64,000 bases of DNA from JAGQUL01 sp038212015 (GTDB lineage: Bacteria; Actinomycetota; Thermoleophilia; Gaiellales; SKUG01). This document shows positions 31,375 through 40,576 of the stretch, piece by piece. Position 1 is the stretch's first letter, and every line of letters begins with the position of its first letter. Both the position numbers and the translations under genes were made by a program. The notes below the pieces were generated by a model that saw only the letters and a list, made by a program, of their open reading frames with translations, was not told the DNA's origin and did no database searches. The stretch spans positions 1-64,000 of the forward strand of contig JBBQUY010000005.1 in NCBI GenBank assembly GCA_038212015.1, written 5' to 3'.

Positions 31375-33144
31375 TCACGTCGTGGCGGGACGCTGCGGCA
31401 GGCGCAGCCAGAACACCGTTCGGGACCGGTCGTCGCGGCGGTACCCCGCCTGGCCACCGAGCGATCGCGTGAGCTCGTCGACGATGGCAAGGCCCAGCCC
31501 GAGGCCGCGTTCGGATGTCGGGCTGTCGCGCGTGAAGCGCTGGAACAGCAGCGGCTCGAACTCGTTGCGAATGCCGGTGCCGGCGTCGATGACTTCGATG
31601 AGGACATGTCCGGTCGACGGCGTGACGTGCACCTCGACGTTCGGAGCGCCGTGGTTGGCGGCGTTGTCGAGCAGCTGCGTGACGATCTCGCGCAGGGCCA
31701 CGGGCTCGGCATGGACATTGCAGGCGGTCGGGTCGTCGCCGTACTGGTAGGTCACCGTGGCATCGATGCCCGAGTCGATGATCGAGTCGACGAGCTGGCA
31801 CAGGTCGAGGCGTTCGGGGGCGGAGCGCAGCGTGCCGTCATCGATGGACGCGGCGACGAGGAGCGTGTCGACGATCGAGGCGAGTCGCGCGACCTGACGG
31901 GCGATGAGCTGCTGGAGCGGCTGCAGCTGGTCGGTGGGCAGCTGCTGCCAGCGGGTCTCGAGCGCGTCGGCCAGTCCAAGCAGCGTGTTGATCGGAGCGC
32001 GCATCTCGGTTGCGACGATCCGAGTGGCACGGTCGCGGATCGCTTCGGCGTCGAGCAGCTGGCGATGGGCGTGCTGCACCCGTCGCGCGACGTCGTCGGC
32101 AGCACGGTCGATGATCCGCTGACGGCGGTCGGTGTCGTCGCGTGCGAGCGCGAGGCCGATGAGGTGCGCAAGCATGACGAGCTGCTCGCGTTCCGTGCGC
32201 CGTAGCGGCGGTGTGAGCGGGCTTGCCCATGCCTCGATGCCGACGCTGGCGTGGGTACCGCGCACGCGCACGAGACGCGATGCACGCGCAGCCGACGGGG
32301 CGAGCGAGCAGCTGCCGATGGCTTCGATGATCGTGTCGTCGGCATTCGTGACGGCCAGCGCGACGAGCCCCCAGTCGTGGGCCGTGGCGGCGAGCACGTC
32401 GGGCAGGTGTGCGCGGACGTCGGAGCTGGCCACGAGGCCCTCGATCGCCTGCCACGGATCGGTGCGCCCGCGCGCGAAGAGGTCGTAGGTGCGGCGCGGA
32501 GCGCGTATGGCGATCCACAGCAGCAGGCCCGCGGCGAGCGACGTGCAGCTCATCAGCAATTCGGCGGTCGGGCTCGGGAGCAGGAACCACATGAGGTAGG
32601 CAGCGCCGAACACCGCGAGCGTCACGGCAAGCAGTCGTCCGCGCATGCGCGCGGCGCCGGTGGTTCCGCGGGCGGCGACGACGAGGATCCACACGGACAG
32701 CAGGATCGTCACGACGAATTGGAGCAGGAAGACGCCGAACGCGACCGTGTACCACCAGGGTGGCGAGTCGTGGTTGGGGCCGGGGAGGGTCGGCATGGCG
32801 AGCAGCCAGATGACGATGCAGGCGGTCAGGGCGTCGGCGGCGAACACGAGTCGTGAGCGATCTCGGCCGCTCAGTGCCTGCACCAGATGCAGCAGCAGGG
32901 CGGGGAGGATGACGACGAGGGCGACGGGCAGTCGCCAAGCCCACGCGTTGTCGGCGGTCTCGTAGTTGAATCCGAACGGCTCGAACGGCACGGCTGCGGC
33001 GATGAACGCGACCATCGTCGCCGGAACCCACCCATAGCCGGGCTGGCGATCGCGTCGCAGGTCGAGCAGCGCGATGCCGATCGCGATCGCGCCGCCAAGC
33101 AGCGCAACGATGGGCAGCACGAGCGAGGGCAGGTCGGACACCAC
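31375..33144 (-). CDS. Membrane histidine-kinase-like protein lacking the phospho-acceptor His
   Basis: 589 residues. The N-terminal ~220 residues hold seven or eight helices (PSLVLPIVALLGGAIAIGIALL onwards) resembling a 7TM sensor module. A GAF-like segment (~235-340), dimerisation helix and HATPase domain follow: N-box QLLDNAANHG, G1 DAGTGI, G2 GLGLGLAIV. In the H-box the expected SHELRTPL reads ATEMRAPI: the histidine is Thr379 (ACC codon). Autophosphorylation at the normal site is therefore impossible, and it may modulate another kinase. No response regulator gene is adjacent. Start GTG 33144. Confidence 0.85.
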   Translation of the reverse strand: MVSDLPSLVLPIVALLGGAIAIGIALLDLRRDRQPGYGWVPATMVAFIAAAVPFEPFGFNYETADNAWAWRLPVALVVILPALLLHLVQALSGRDRSRLVFAADALTACIVIWLLAMPTLPGPNHDSPPWWYTVAFGVFLLQFVVTILLSVWILVVAARGTTGAARMRGRLLAVTLAVFGAAYLMWFLLPSPTAELLMSCTSLAAGLLLWIAIRAPRRTYDLFARGRTDPWQAIEGLVASSDVRAHLPDVLAATAHDWGLVALAVTNADDTIIEAIGSCSLAPSAARASRLVRVRGTHASVGIEAWASPLTPPLRRTEREQLVMLAHLIGLALARDDTDRRQRIIDRAADDVARRVQHAHRQLLDAEAIRDRATRIVATEMRAPINTLLGLADALETRWQQLPTDQLQPLQQLIARQVARLASIVDTLLVAASIDDGTLRSAPERLDLCQLVDSIIDSGIDATVTYQYGDDPTACNVHAEPVALREIVTQLLDNAANHGAPNVEVHVTPSTGHVLIEVIDAGTGIRNEFEPLLFQRFTRDSPTSERGLGLGLAIVDELTRSLGGQAGYRRDDRSRTVFWLRLPQRPATT

Positions 33145-33387
33145 CCCATGATGACCGACGTGCAGGACCTACGTCGTGACGTCAGGCAGGCGAACCGCCG
33201 AATCCTTCCATCGTCGAATTCCGGTCGGCTTCCCGGCAGCTGTCTCGCACGTTCGTCCGGAGGGTGGGGTAGGGTCGCGGCTCGTGCCGGCCATGGCTGC
33301 GCGGACCATTGTGTCCCCGTATGCCGGAAGCGGTGATTCACAACCACCATGCGGCGCCGGCCGGTGCCGCCAGATCCAGGAGATAAC

Positions 33388-35508
33388 GTGGAGTTCTTTG
33401 CAGACCACGGCGTGCTGTTTGCACTGCTTGCAGGCGCCTTTGGCGTGCTGTACGGCATCGTGCAGATCGTCAGCCTCATGAAGCTGCCCGACGGTGACGA
33501 TCGCATGCGCGAGATCGCCGCGGCAATCCAGGAAGGCGCGTCCGCCTACCTGCGTCGCCAGTACATGACCATCGCCGCCGTCGGCGTCGTCGTCACCCTG
33601 CTCGTCGGATTTGTCATCGACTGGTACACGGGTGTCGGCTTCATCATCGGTGCGGTGCTGTCCGGTGCAACCGGCTTCATCGGCATGCACGTGTCGGTGC
33701 GGGTGAACGTGCGCACCGCCGAGGCTGCCAAGTCCGGTCTGGCCAAGGGCCTGTCCACCGCATTCCGCGGCGGCGCGGTCACCGGTCTTCTCGTCGTCGG
33801 CTTCGGCCTGCTCGGCGTCGCCGGCTACTACGGCGCGCTCACGAACTGGCTCGACCTCGACATCGCGAACCAGAAGGATCTCGAGCACATCAAGAACGGA
33901 CTCATCGGCCTCGGCTTCGGTGGCTCGCTCATCTCGATCTTCGCTCGACTCGGTGGCGGCATCTTCACCAAGGGTGCCGACGTCGGTGCGGACCTGGTCG
34001 GCAAGATCGAAGCCGGCATCCCGGAGGACGACCCCCGCAACCCGGCCGTGATCGCCGACAACGTCGGTGACAACGTCGGCGACTGCGCCGGCATGGCAGC
34101 CGACCTGTTCGAGACCTACGCGGTGACCGCGGTCGCCGTGATGGTGCTGTCGCTGCTGCGATTCGAGCCGGAAGTTGCGGAGCGCGCAGTCATGCTGCCG
34201 CTCGCAATCGGCGGCGTCGCCATCATCGCGAGCGTCATCGGCACCTTCTTCGTGCGCGGCAAGAACGTCATGGGTGCGCTCTACAAGGGCGTCCTCGGCG
34301 CCGGCGTGATCAGCGCCATCGGCACCTGGTTCGTCCTCGACGGCATCGTCGGCGACGGTCTCGAGCTCAATACCGACGTGACGTACACCCACGGCGAGCT
34401 GTACGTCTCGGCGATCGTCGGCCTCGTCATCACCGGTCTGCTCATGTTCATCACCGAGTACTACACGGGGACGAACTGGAAGCCGGTCAAGGACGTCGCC
34501 AAGGCGTCGGAGACCGGTCACGCGACGAACATCATCGCGGGCCTCGGCAAGGGCTTCGAGGCCACTGCTGCACCGGTCGTCGTCATCGTCGTGGGCATCC
34601 TGGTCGCCTACAACGTCGCCGATCTGTACGGCGTCGCGATCGCGGTCATGAGCATGCTCGGCCTTGCCGGCATCATCGTCGCGCTCGACGCGTTCGGTCC
34701 GATCACCGACAACGCGGGCGGCATCGCGGAGATGGCCGACCTGGACGAGAAGGTCCGCAACGAGGTCACCGATCCTCTCGATGCGGTCGGCAACACGACC
34801 AAGGCCGTGACGAAGGGCTACGCGATCGGTTCGGCCGGTCTCGCCGCGCTCGTGCTGTTCGCTGCCTACACCGACGACCTCGAGGCCATCGGCGTCGACA
34901 CCGTCGGTGCGTTCGACCTGTCCAACCCGCTCGTGCTGACGGGTCTGCTCATCGGTGGTCTCATGCCGTTCCTGTTCGCCGCGCTGGCAATGGGCGCGGT
35001 CGGCAAGGCCGGCGGTGCGGTCGTCGAGGAAGTGCGACGCCAGTTCCGCGAGAACCCGGGCATCATGGAGGGTACCTCCAAGCCGGACTACCGCACCTGC
35101 GTCGACCTCGTCACCAAGAGCGCGATCCGCCAGATGATGGTTCCGGCCCTCTTTCCACTGGTCATTCCGATCGTCGTCGGCATCCTCAGCTTCCAGATGC
35201 TGGGCGGCCTGCTCGTCGGTACCATCGTCACGGGTATCTTCCTGGCGATCTCCATGACCGCCGGTGGTGGTGCGTGGGACAACGCCAAGAAGCTCATCGA
35301 AGACGGTGCGCATGGCGGCAAGGGCACCGACGCGCACGCTGCGTCGGTGACCGGCGACACGGTCGGCGATCCGTACAAGGACACCGCTGGCCCGGCCATC
35401 AACCCGCTCATCAAGATCGCCAACCTGGTTGCGCTCTTGATGATCCCCGTCTACGTGAGCGTCGGCGGCGACTTCGGCAACTATCTGGGTGTGTGGCTCG
35501 ACAAGTAG
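33388..35508 (+). CDS. hppA: Membrane-bound proton-translocating pyrophosphatase (K+-independent)
   Basis: Uses pyrophosphate hydrolysis to pump H+ across the membrane. 706 residues with about 16 helices. Catalytic blocks are present: GGGIFTKGADVGADLVGKIE, DPRNPAVIADNVGDNVGDCAG, and DNAGGIAEMADLDEKVR. The diagnostic GNTTKAVTKG has Lys where K+-dependent enzymes have Ala, so this is the K+-independent class. GTG 33388 is preceded by AGGAG seven bases upstream, unlike the many leaderless genes nearby. A strong terminator follows at 35557. Confidence 0.97.
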   Translation: MEFFADHGVLFALLAGAFGVLYGIVQIVSLMKLPDGDDRMREIAAAIQEGASAYLRRQYMTIAAVGVVVTLLVGFVIDWYTGVGFIIGAVLSGATGFIGMHVSVRVNVRTAEAAKSGLAKGLSTAFRGGAVTGLLVVGFGLLGVAGYYGALTNWLDLDIANQKDLEHIKNGLIGLGFGGSLISIFARLGGGIFTKGADVGADLVGKIEAGIPEDDPRNPAVIADNVGDNVGDCAGMAADLFETYAVTAVAVMVLSLLRFEPEVAERAVMLPLAIGGVAIIASVIGTFFVRGKNVMGALYKGVLGAGVISAIGTWFVLDGIVGDGLELNTDVTYTHGELYVSAIVGLVITGLLMFITEYYTGTNWKPVKDVAKASETGHATNIIAGLGKGFEATAAPVVVIVVGILVAYNVADLYGVAIAVMSMLGLAGIIVALDAFGPITDNAGGIAEMADLDEKVRNEVTDPLDAVGNTTKAVTKGYAIGSAGLAALVLFAAYTDDLEAIGVDTVGAFDLSNPLVLTGLLIGGLMPFLFAALAMGAVGKAGGAVVEEVRRQFRENPGIMEGTSKPDYRTCVDLVTKSAIRQMMVPALFPLVIPIVVGILSFQMLGGLLVGTIVTGIFLAISMTAGGGAWDNAKKLIEDGAHGGKGTDAHAASVTGDTVGDPYKDTAGPAINPLIKIANLVALLMIPVYVSVGGDFGNYLGVWLDK

Positions 35509-35556
35509 CCACGCGTCAGACCGCTCGCACGCACGTGCGAACGGCATGCACTTCGC

Positions 35557-35584
35557 AGGACCCCGGCCACGCGGCCGGGGTCCT
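35557..35584 (+). terminator. Intrinsic terminator after hppA
   Basis: AGGACCCCGGCC-ACGC-GGCCGGGGTCCT: a perfect 12-bp stem with a 4-nt loop, followed by GTCGTCTTCG. It lies 49 bp after the hppA stop. Confidence 0.85.
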
Positions 35585-35719
35585 GTCGTCTTCGCGGGCG
35601 CGCGCATGCGCACCAGAACGTGCAACGGGAACGGATCGGTCGTCGAACTACGGGTGGAGGCGACAGATCCGGGACGATCCGCGCATGCATGACCACCGCC
35701 ACCAGACAGGGGACGAACC

Positions 35720-36106
35720 ATGACGACGATCTCAGCCATTTCCATGCCGTCGGTATTTCAGGCCGATCACGGCACGCTCAAGGGCGCTGCAGTGGGAGCC
35801 GGAGCGGGAGCGCTCGCGGGCGGTGCCGTCGGCCTGGGCATGGGCCTCTGGCAGGGTGCCCCGGGAATCGGAGCGGGCGTGGGTGCGCTCGGCGGACTCG
35901 TCGGTGGCGCCGCGACCGGCACGTTCGGGGCGTGGGGCGGCGTGGCGGCGACGGTCGGTGCTCCCGTGCTTGCCGGCGCTGCAATCCTTCGCTACTACGG
36001 TCCCACCGACATCGGCCTGATGATCGGCCTCATGGGTGGAGTCGCGGTCGGCGTCGGTGCGCTCGCGGGGTCGATCGCGGGCGGCCTCGCCGTCGGCAAT
36101 CAGTAG
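35720..36106 (+). CDS. Glycine-zipper hydrophobic protein
   Basis: 128 residues, no known family assigned. The N-terminus MTTISAISMPSVFQADH is polar; the rest is almost entirely Gly/Ala with regular GxxxG spacing (GAAVGAGAGALAGGAVGLGMG, split into several zipper segments), forming four to five possible membrane helices. Such glycine-zipper proteins occur as membrane-active or pore-like proteins; here that is only resemblance. The ribosome site AGGGGA lies before the ATG. Its last seven bases overlap the 3' end of the convergent phospholipase gene, which has a similar N-terminus (MxxISA). Confidence 0.75.
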   Translation: MTTISAISMPSVFQADHGTLKGAAVGAGAGALAGGAVGLGMGLWQGAPGIGAGVGALGGLVGGAATGTFGAWGGVAATVGAPVLAGAAILRYYGPTDIGLMIGLMGGVAVGVGALAGSIAGGLAVGNQ

Positions 36107-37425
36107 TTGAAGCGCTTGGCGAAGAAGGTACCGATCGCCTTGCTCGGGCCCGTGAACGTCGACGGGTCGAACTTCGTCGCCGAGTCGATGTCCTTCTGCA
36201 GCAGGTCCTGGACGGCCTCCACGAACTTCGGGTCGCTCGTGTGGATGCCCACTTCGTGATCTGCATCCGCGGATCGCTTGGTGAGGTTGTAGGACGAGAG
36301 GATCGCCTGGTCGTCGGCGATGAGCGCCTTGCGATGCAGGGTGCCCGGAATCTCGTACGCGGTGCCGCCGTTGGCGATCACGTCGGCCATGTGTGAACGG
36401 GCGACCCATCCGACGGGCGGCGCGACCGGTGCTTTTTCCGACGCGATGATGCGTACGTCCACACCGCGCTTCGCGGCGTCGTGGATGTCGTTCATCACGT
36501 CACGGTCGGAGATGCCGGGCGTCGCGATCCACAGTCGCTCCCTGGAGTTGCGAATCAGGTCGCGGTAGCCCTCGGTCAGCTCGAAGCGTTCTTGCTCCGG
36601 GGCGTTGGCGATGATGCGCAGCTGCGTGGGGTCGTCGGTCTTGGCCGGTGCGCCATCGAGCGCCTCGGTCACCGAGCGCGTGTGGCGCTCGGTGACGTTG
36701 CCACCCACGCGCCCCCAGCGGTCGAGCTGGTCGGCGGCAAGGCGAGCGGCCGCGACCCCGGTGAGCCCGACCATGCTGTCCTTGTAGCTGTCGGTGAGCG
36801 GCACGAGATTCATGCCGCCGACGAAGCCGGTGTTGCCGTCGATCGTCACGACCTTGCGGTGGTCGACGTGCTTGAGCGCGGGATGCTCCTTCGCGCGCGG
36901 CGCCCCTGGAATGCGCGTCGTGAGGATCACGTTGCCGCCGGCGTCCTGGATCTTGTTGCGCATGCGGTGGTACGAGCCCGGCGGCAGCGCCATCGAGCTG
37001 ATCCAGTCCGTGACGACGTTGACCTCGACGCCACGCTTGGCGGCACCTTCGAGCGCGGTCACGAGCGCCGCACCCTTGCCAGCATCGGTGAATCCGAAGA
37101 ATTCCGCGTTGACGACCTGCTTGGCGCCGTTGACGGCATCGACGATCGCCGGGGCGGCGTTCGTCTCGTCGAACAGCTTCCAGCCGCCGTTGGACACGGC
37201 AGGACCGGCGGAATCCTCGGCGATGAACCCCGGTCGCGCCGCGCCGGCACCGGTGATGATCCCGTCCAGACCGCGCAGCTGCGTGGGGCCTGTGGCGGCG
37301 TCGACCTTCGGGGCCGCAGCGTCATCGATCTTCGGAGTGCTCGGGACTGGCGCATCGTCCACCGGTACCGGCTTCGGCATCGGGGTCGCTGGTGGGGCGG
37401 AGGTGACTGCGGAAATGGCCATCAT
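36100..37425 (-). CDS. Phospholipase D-like protein with two HKD motifs
   Basis: PLD-superfamily phosphodiesterase, 441 residues from this start. Both catalytic motifs are intact: HRKVVTID...GGMN and HRKALIADDQAILSSYN. Spacing and the SYHRMRNKI segment resemble cardiolipin synthase or PLD toxins. The first ~55 residues are Pro/Ala/Asp-rich and probably disordered, with no signal peptide. The frame is open upstream to a GTG at 37596, which would add a lipobox-like LTLGTLTGC; I prefer ATG 37425 because MMAISAV matches the MTTISAI start of the convergent neighbour, but the start is uncertain. Substrate (lipid or nucleic acid) unknown. Confidence 0.85.
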   Translation of the reverse strand: MMAISAVTSAPPATPMPKPVPVDDAPVPSTPKIDDAAAPKVDAATGPTQLRGLDGIITGAGAARPGFIAEDSAGPAVSNGGWKLFDETNAAPAIVDAVNGAKQVVNAEFFGFTDAGKGAALVTALEGAAKRGVEVNVVTDWISSMALPPGSYHRMRNKIQDAGGNVILTTRIPGAPRAKEHPALKHVDHRKVVTIDGNTGFVGGMNLVPLTDSYKDSMVGLTGVAAARLAADQLDRWGRVGGNVTERHTRSVTEALDGAPAKTDDPTQLRIIANAPEQERFELTEGYRDLIRNSRERLWIATPGISDRDVMNDIHDAAKRGVDVRIIASEKAPVAPPVGWVARSHMADVIANGGTAYEIPGTLHRKALIADDQAILSSYNLTKRSADADHEVGIHTSDPKFVEAVQDLLQKDIDSATKFDPSTFTGPSKAIGTFFAKRFNY

Positions 37426-37632
37426 CCGGCTGTCGGGACCGTGCGTCTCCGCTTCGAGCCGGCTGGGCGGAGTTGGCCGCGTCAGGTCACCCGGCCGGTA
37501 CCGGCGCGGCCACCGCGTCGTCTCGAGCTGGCGTCGTTCGGGCGTCCCGCACCCGGTGAGCGTGCCCAGCGTCAGGCACATGCCGACGCTCAGCACGCTC
37601 AGTGATCTTCATTCCCGTCGGAGGGAGTTCGG

Positions 37633-39873
37633 TCAGGCAGCAGCGGGCTCAGCGGGCTTGTCGCCCGCGGGCTTGTCGCCAGCGGCCTTGTCCCCGGCAG
37701 GCGTGTCGCCCGTCGCGGCGCCCTCCGCCGCGCCATCGCGAGCTGCGGTCGGCCTGGTCGGGGCGGCCGTCTCGCCGGCGGCGACCGTCTCCGCGCCGGT
37801 CGCGGCATCGACCGCGCCGGTTTCACCGGGCTTCGGCTCACCGGGCTTCGGCTCGCCGGGCTTCGGCTCGCCGGCAGGGATCGGCGTGCCGTCGGGGCCG
37901 ATCGCGGGCTCGCCGGTCGCGACGGGCTTTTCGTCGGGACCGAGCGTCGGTTCGCCGGCCTTCGCTGCAGCCTGGCGCACGGTCTCGTCCTTCTCGGTTC
38001 CCGCGGCGATCGCCTCGAGCTCGGGTTTGGTGACGGTGCCGTCCTTGATGCCCGCTTCGAGTGCGTCGAGGCCTTCCTTGCCGAGGCGCGACTCGATCGT
38101 CGTGCGCTCTTCGGGAGTCAGCGTGCCGTCTTCCATCGCGGCGGTGATGTCCTTCTCGAGTTTGGCGGAAGCCGCTCCGTCGACCTGCTCCTGCAGGCCG
38201 GCGATCTCCGTGTCGGTCGCCGTGCCGTCCTCGACCGCCTTCGCGACCTCCGTCATGCCGGCCTCGGCCAGCTTTTCCGACAATGACGCGCGCTCGGCAT
38301 CGGAGATCGAGCCGTCTGCGAGCGCCGTCGCCAGCTCGGCCTTGAGTGCGCCGACTGCCTTCGGGTCGACCGCGACGGCATCCTTGAGCAGCTCAACGCC
38401 CTTCTTTGCGCCGTCGTTGAACTTGGCCCGCTCGTCCTCGGGCTCCAGCCACGGGTTGTCGTTCATCTTGTACAGCGACTCGATGAACGCCGTCATCAGC
38501 TGGTCCTGCAGCTTCTTGTTGAGCTTCTGCGTGTCCGGATCGATCACCGGGAACGGACCGCCGACACCCAGGTTCTCCAGGGTCGGGCGCGTGTCGATCG
38601 TCGACGAGCCCGGCAGGCCGACCGGTGCGATGTCGCCGCCTCCGACCGCCGTCGCCGGCGTGGAGATCAGGCCGGTGCCGGCACCCGTCGCCTCGACCGC
38701 GGCCTCGGTCTCGGCGTTGTTTCCGCCGCCGCCCTCGTTGCCGCCACCGTTGTTCTCGTTCACCTCGAACTGCACGCCGGTGAAGTCCAGCTGCGAGCGC
38801 AGGCCCTGCGGGAGCGTGCCCACGTGGCGGTTGAAGTCGCCCTGGTTCACGTCGACGTCAGGACGCAGGTAGTACTGGCGGATCGCCTCGACGCGCTCGG
38901 GTGACATCGTCTGGTCACCAGGCGGGTTCCACCCGATCAGCTTGTTGATCTTGGGTTCGGTCATCACGCTCGGGTCGAGCGCCGTATGTGCGTGACCGCC
39001 GGTGAGCATCGTGTTGAACAGGTCTGGTCGGCCGAGCTGCTGCGACGCGATCGCGACCATCTTGAAGTACGCGTTCTCGCCGTCGTTGGCACCCGTCGAG
39101 TTGCCGTCCTGGTTGTTGAAGCCGTTGAAGCGACCGCTGCCGGACGTGCCGTCGTCGCTGAGCGCCATCGCATACGCCCAGTCTGCCGGGATGCCGCTGT
39201 CCATCGCCTTGCGATACGTCGCGAACCAGTCAGCCGAATGGTGGCTGCGAGCGATGTTGTTGCCGCTCACGTCCTTGGGATCGATCGCGATCTGCGCAAC
39301 GGTCTTGCCCGACCCCGGAACCTGGTACCCGGACACCGCGTCACGCTTGGCCGCGAGCTCGGCGGGCAGGTCGGCCGGGCGCTCGTTGGTGAGGCCGGTC
39401 AGGTAGTTCACCGTCGCCAGCACCGGCGCGCCGCCCTGGTCCTGCAGTGCAACGATCGACGCCCAGTCCTGATCGGTGATCGGAAAGCCCGGCATGCCGG
39501 CCAGGTCCTTGATCGCGCTCAGGCCCGTGTAGCTCTGGATCGCCTGGACGTAGTTCTGACCGGGAAGCACACCGTACTGCGGCAGGTGGTTCGCATCGGT
39601 CTTGTCGATGATCTCGTTCTTGTCCTTCTGGTTGTTGACGTTCTCGCCTTCCTTGCCGCCGTAGCCGGCGCCGCCCTCCTGGACGTACTTGCCCATCGTC
39701 TTCGCCTGCGCGGCGTTGCCGACCGTCTTGTCCATGAAGCGCGGATCGTGCGCGCTCGGAAGCTTCGGCTCGACCTTGTGGTGGCCGGCAGCGCCCGCGG
39801 CGCCCGTCGTGGTGGCGGCAGCGCCACCATGTGCATGCGGCATCGTCGCCGTCGCAGCATTGACCGTTCCCAT
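37633..39873 (-). CDS. Large acidic repeat protein of unknown function
   Basis: 746 residues, not recognised. The start ATG 39873 has GGGGAG eight bases upstream. The first 40 residues are Ala/Thr/His/Gly-rich. A folded-looking core (~70-380) includes MPGFPITDQDWASIVALQDQGG and SHHSADWFATYRKAMDSG. After a Gly/Asn linker, residues ~505-640 hold four EF-hand/TerB-like repeats (ADGSISDAERASL, EDGTATDTEIAGL, EDGTLTPEERTTI, KDGTVTKPELEAI). The tail has three exact EPKPG units (15-bp DNA repeats) and DKPAG repeats. No signal peptide. It could be a scaffold or adhesin-like cargo; no enzyme motif is seen. Confidence 0.75.
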   Translation of the reverse strand: MGTVNAATATMPHAHGGAAATTTGAAGAAGHHKVEPKLPSAHDPRFMDKTVGNAAQAKTMGKYVQEGGAGYGGKEGENVNNQKDKNEIIDKTDANHLPQYGVLPGQNYVQAIQSYTGLSAIKDLAGMPGFPITDQDWASIVALQDQGGAPVLATVNYLTGLTNERPADLPAELAAKRDAVSGYQVPGSGKTVAQIAIDPKDVSGNNIARSHHSADWFATYRKAMDSGIPADWAYAMALSDDGTSGSGRFNGFNNQDGNSTGANDGENAYFKMVAIASQQLGRPDLFNTMLTGGHAHTALDPSVMTEPKINKLIGWNPPGDQTMSPERVEAIRQYYLRPDVDVNQGDFNRHVGTLPQGLRSQLDFTGVQFEVNENNGGGNEGGGGNNAETEAAVEATGAGTGLISTPATAVGGGDIAPVGLPGSSTIDTRPTLENLGVGGPFPVIDPDTQKLNKKLQDQLMTAFIESLYKMNDNPWLEPEDERAKFNDGAKKGVELLKDAVAVDPKAVGALKAELATALADGSISDAERASLSEKLAEAGMTEVAKAVEDGTATDTEIAGLQEQVDGAASAKLEKDITAAMEDGTLTPEERTTIESRLGKEGLDALEAGIKDGTVTKPELEAIAAGTEKDETVRQAAAKAGEPTLGPDEKPVATGEPAIGPDGTPIPAGEPKPGEPKPGEPKPGETGAVDAATGAETVAAGETAAPTRPTAARDGAAEGAATGDTPAGDKAAGDKPAGDKPAEPAAA
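37826..37870. repeat. Three 15-bp tandem repeats coding for EPKPG
   Basis: CCGGGCTTCGGCTCA-type 15-bp units repeated three times, encoding three EPKPG pentapeptides near the C-terminus of the repeat protein. Unit number could vary by slippage. Confidence 0.7.
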
Positions 39874-40063
39874 TGCAGTGACTCCCCAGCCACGTGCGGT
39901 GGAGTGGCATCCAGGCCGGTCCATCGCGTCCCCCGAGCCCGATGACCATCGATGAGCTGCCGTCCCGGGCTGTCAACGTGGGCGATGCGTACGGTGCGTG
40001 GGGCCGTCGCATGGACTCGCTCCGTCACGGTACGACGGAAACCAAACCACGACAAGGGGGACG

Positions 40064-40576
40064 TCAGAGCAGGGTGGAGGAGGTTCCAGCCGGAAGCGGA
40101 GTCGGGTTGGCCGCAACCACGCGATCGGGCGTGACCTGGTCGAGGATCACGCCGAGTGCATCCGCGTCGCGCACGTCGGCGTGCAGCTCGGCGAACGAAC
40201 GCCAGCACCCGGCGTGGCGCGCGATGCTCTCCGCCGCGCGCGGTGGCAGCGCACTCACCGCGTGCACCGGTCCGGCGGCTGCCAGCGCCCGCACCGCTCG
40301 CGTGATCGTCGGCGCCGGACGAACGTGCATCGACAGGTGCTCGTCGAGGTAGCGGCCGAGTTCCCGGTCCAGGTCGACGCCGGCGGCAGTCGCCCAGTCC
40401 GTCAGGTAGCTGAGCTGCTCGTGCAGAGCCCCGGCAGCGCGAACGGCCTCCACGTCGAGCGGCTTCACGCGCGCGAAACGTCCGGCGACGTGCTCGAGCG
40501 CCTCGGTCCACGCCGCGCCGGGCTCCCACAACACGTGTTCGACGAAGACGACGGACGAGGCAGGGGATGCGGTCAT
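40064..40576 (-). CDS. HAD-like protein with degenerate catalytic motif
   Basis: 170 residues. The overall pattern suggests a haloacid-dehalogenase-like fold: a hydrophobic strand (SVVFVEHVLWEPG) in place of the VxFDxDGVLWDP start, a helical cap, then RPAPTITRAVRALAAAGPVHAVSAL resembling motif II and VILDQVTPDRVVAANP resembling motif III-IV. The catalytic Asp pair of DxD is replaced by EH, so phosphatase activity is unlikely. It overlaps the VanZ-like gene by 4 bp (ATGA) and is cotranscribed with it. Identification as HAD is tentative. Confidence 0.6.
   Translation of the reverse strand: MTASPASSVVFVEHVLWEPGAAWTEALEHVAGRFARVKPLDVEAVRAAGALHEQLSYLTDWATAAGVDLDRELGRYLDEHLSMHVRPAPTITRAVRALAAAGPVHAVSALPPRAAESIARHAGCWRSFAELHADVRDADALGVILDQVTPDRVVAANPTPLPAGTSSTLL

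Noticed and set aside
33169..35745. 858-residue open frame antisense to hppA
   Set aside because: Opposite an unmistakable H+-pyrophosphatase; extremely Asp/Arg/His-rich with no hydrophobic core.
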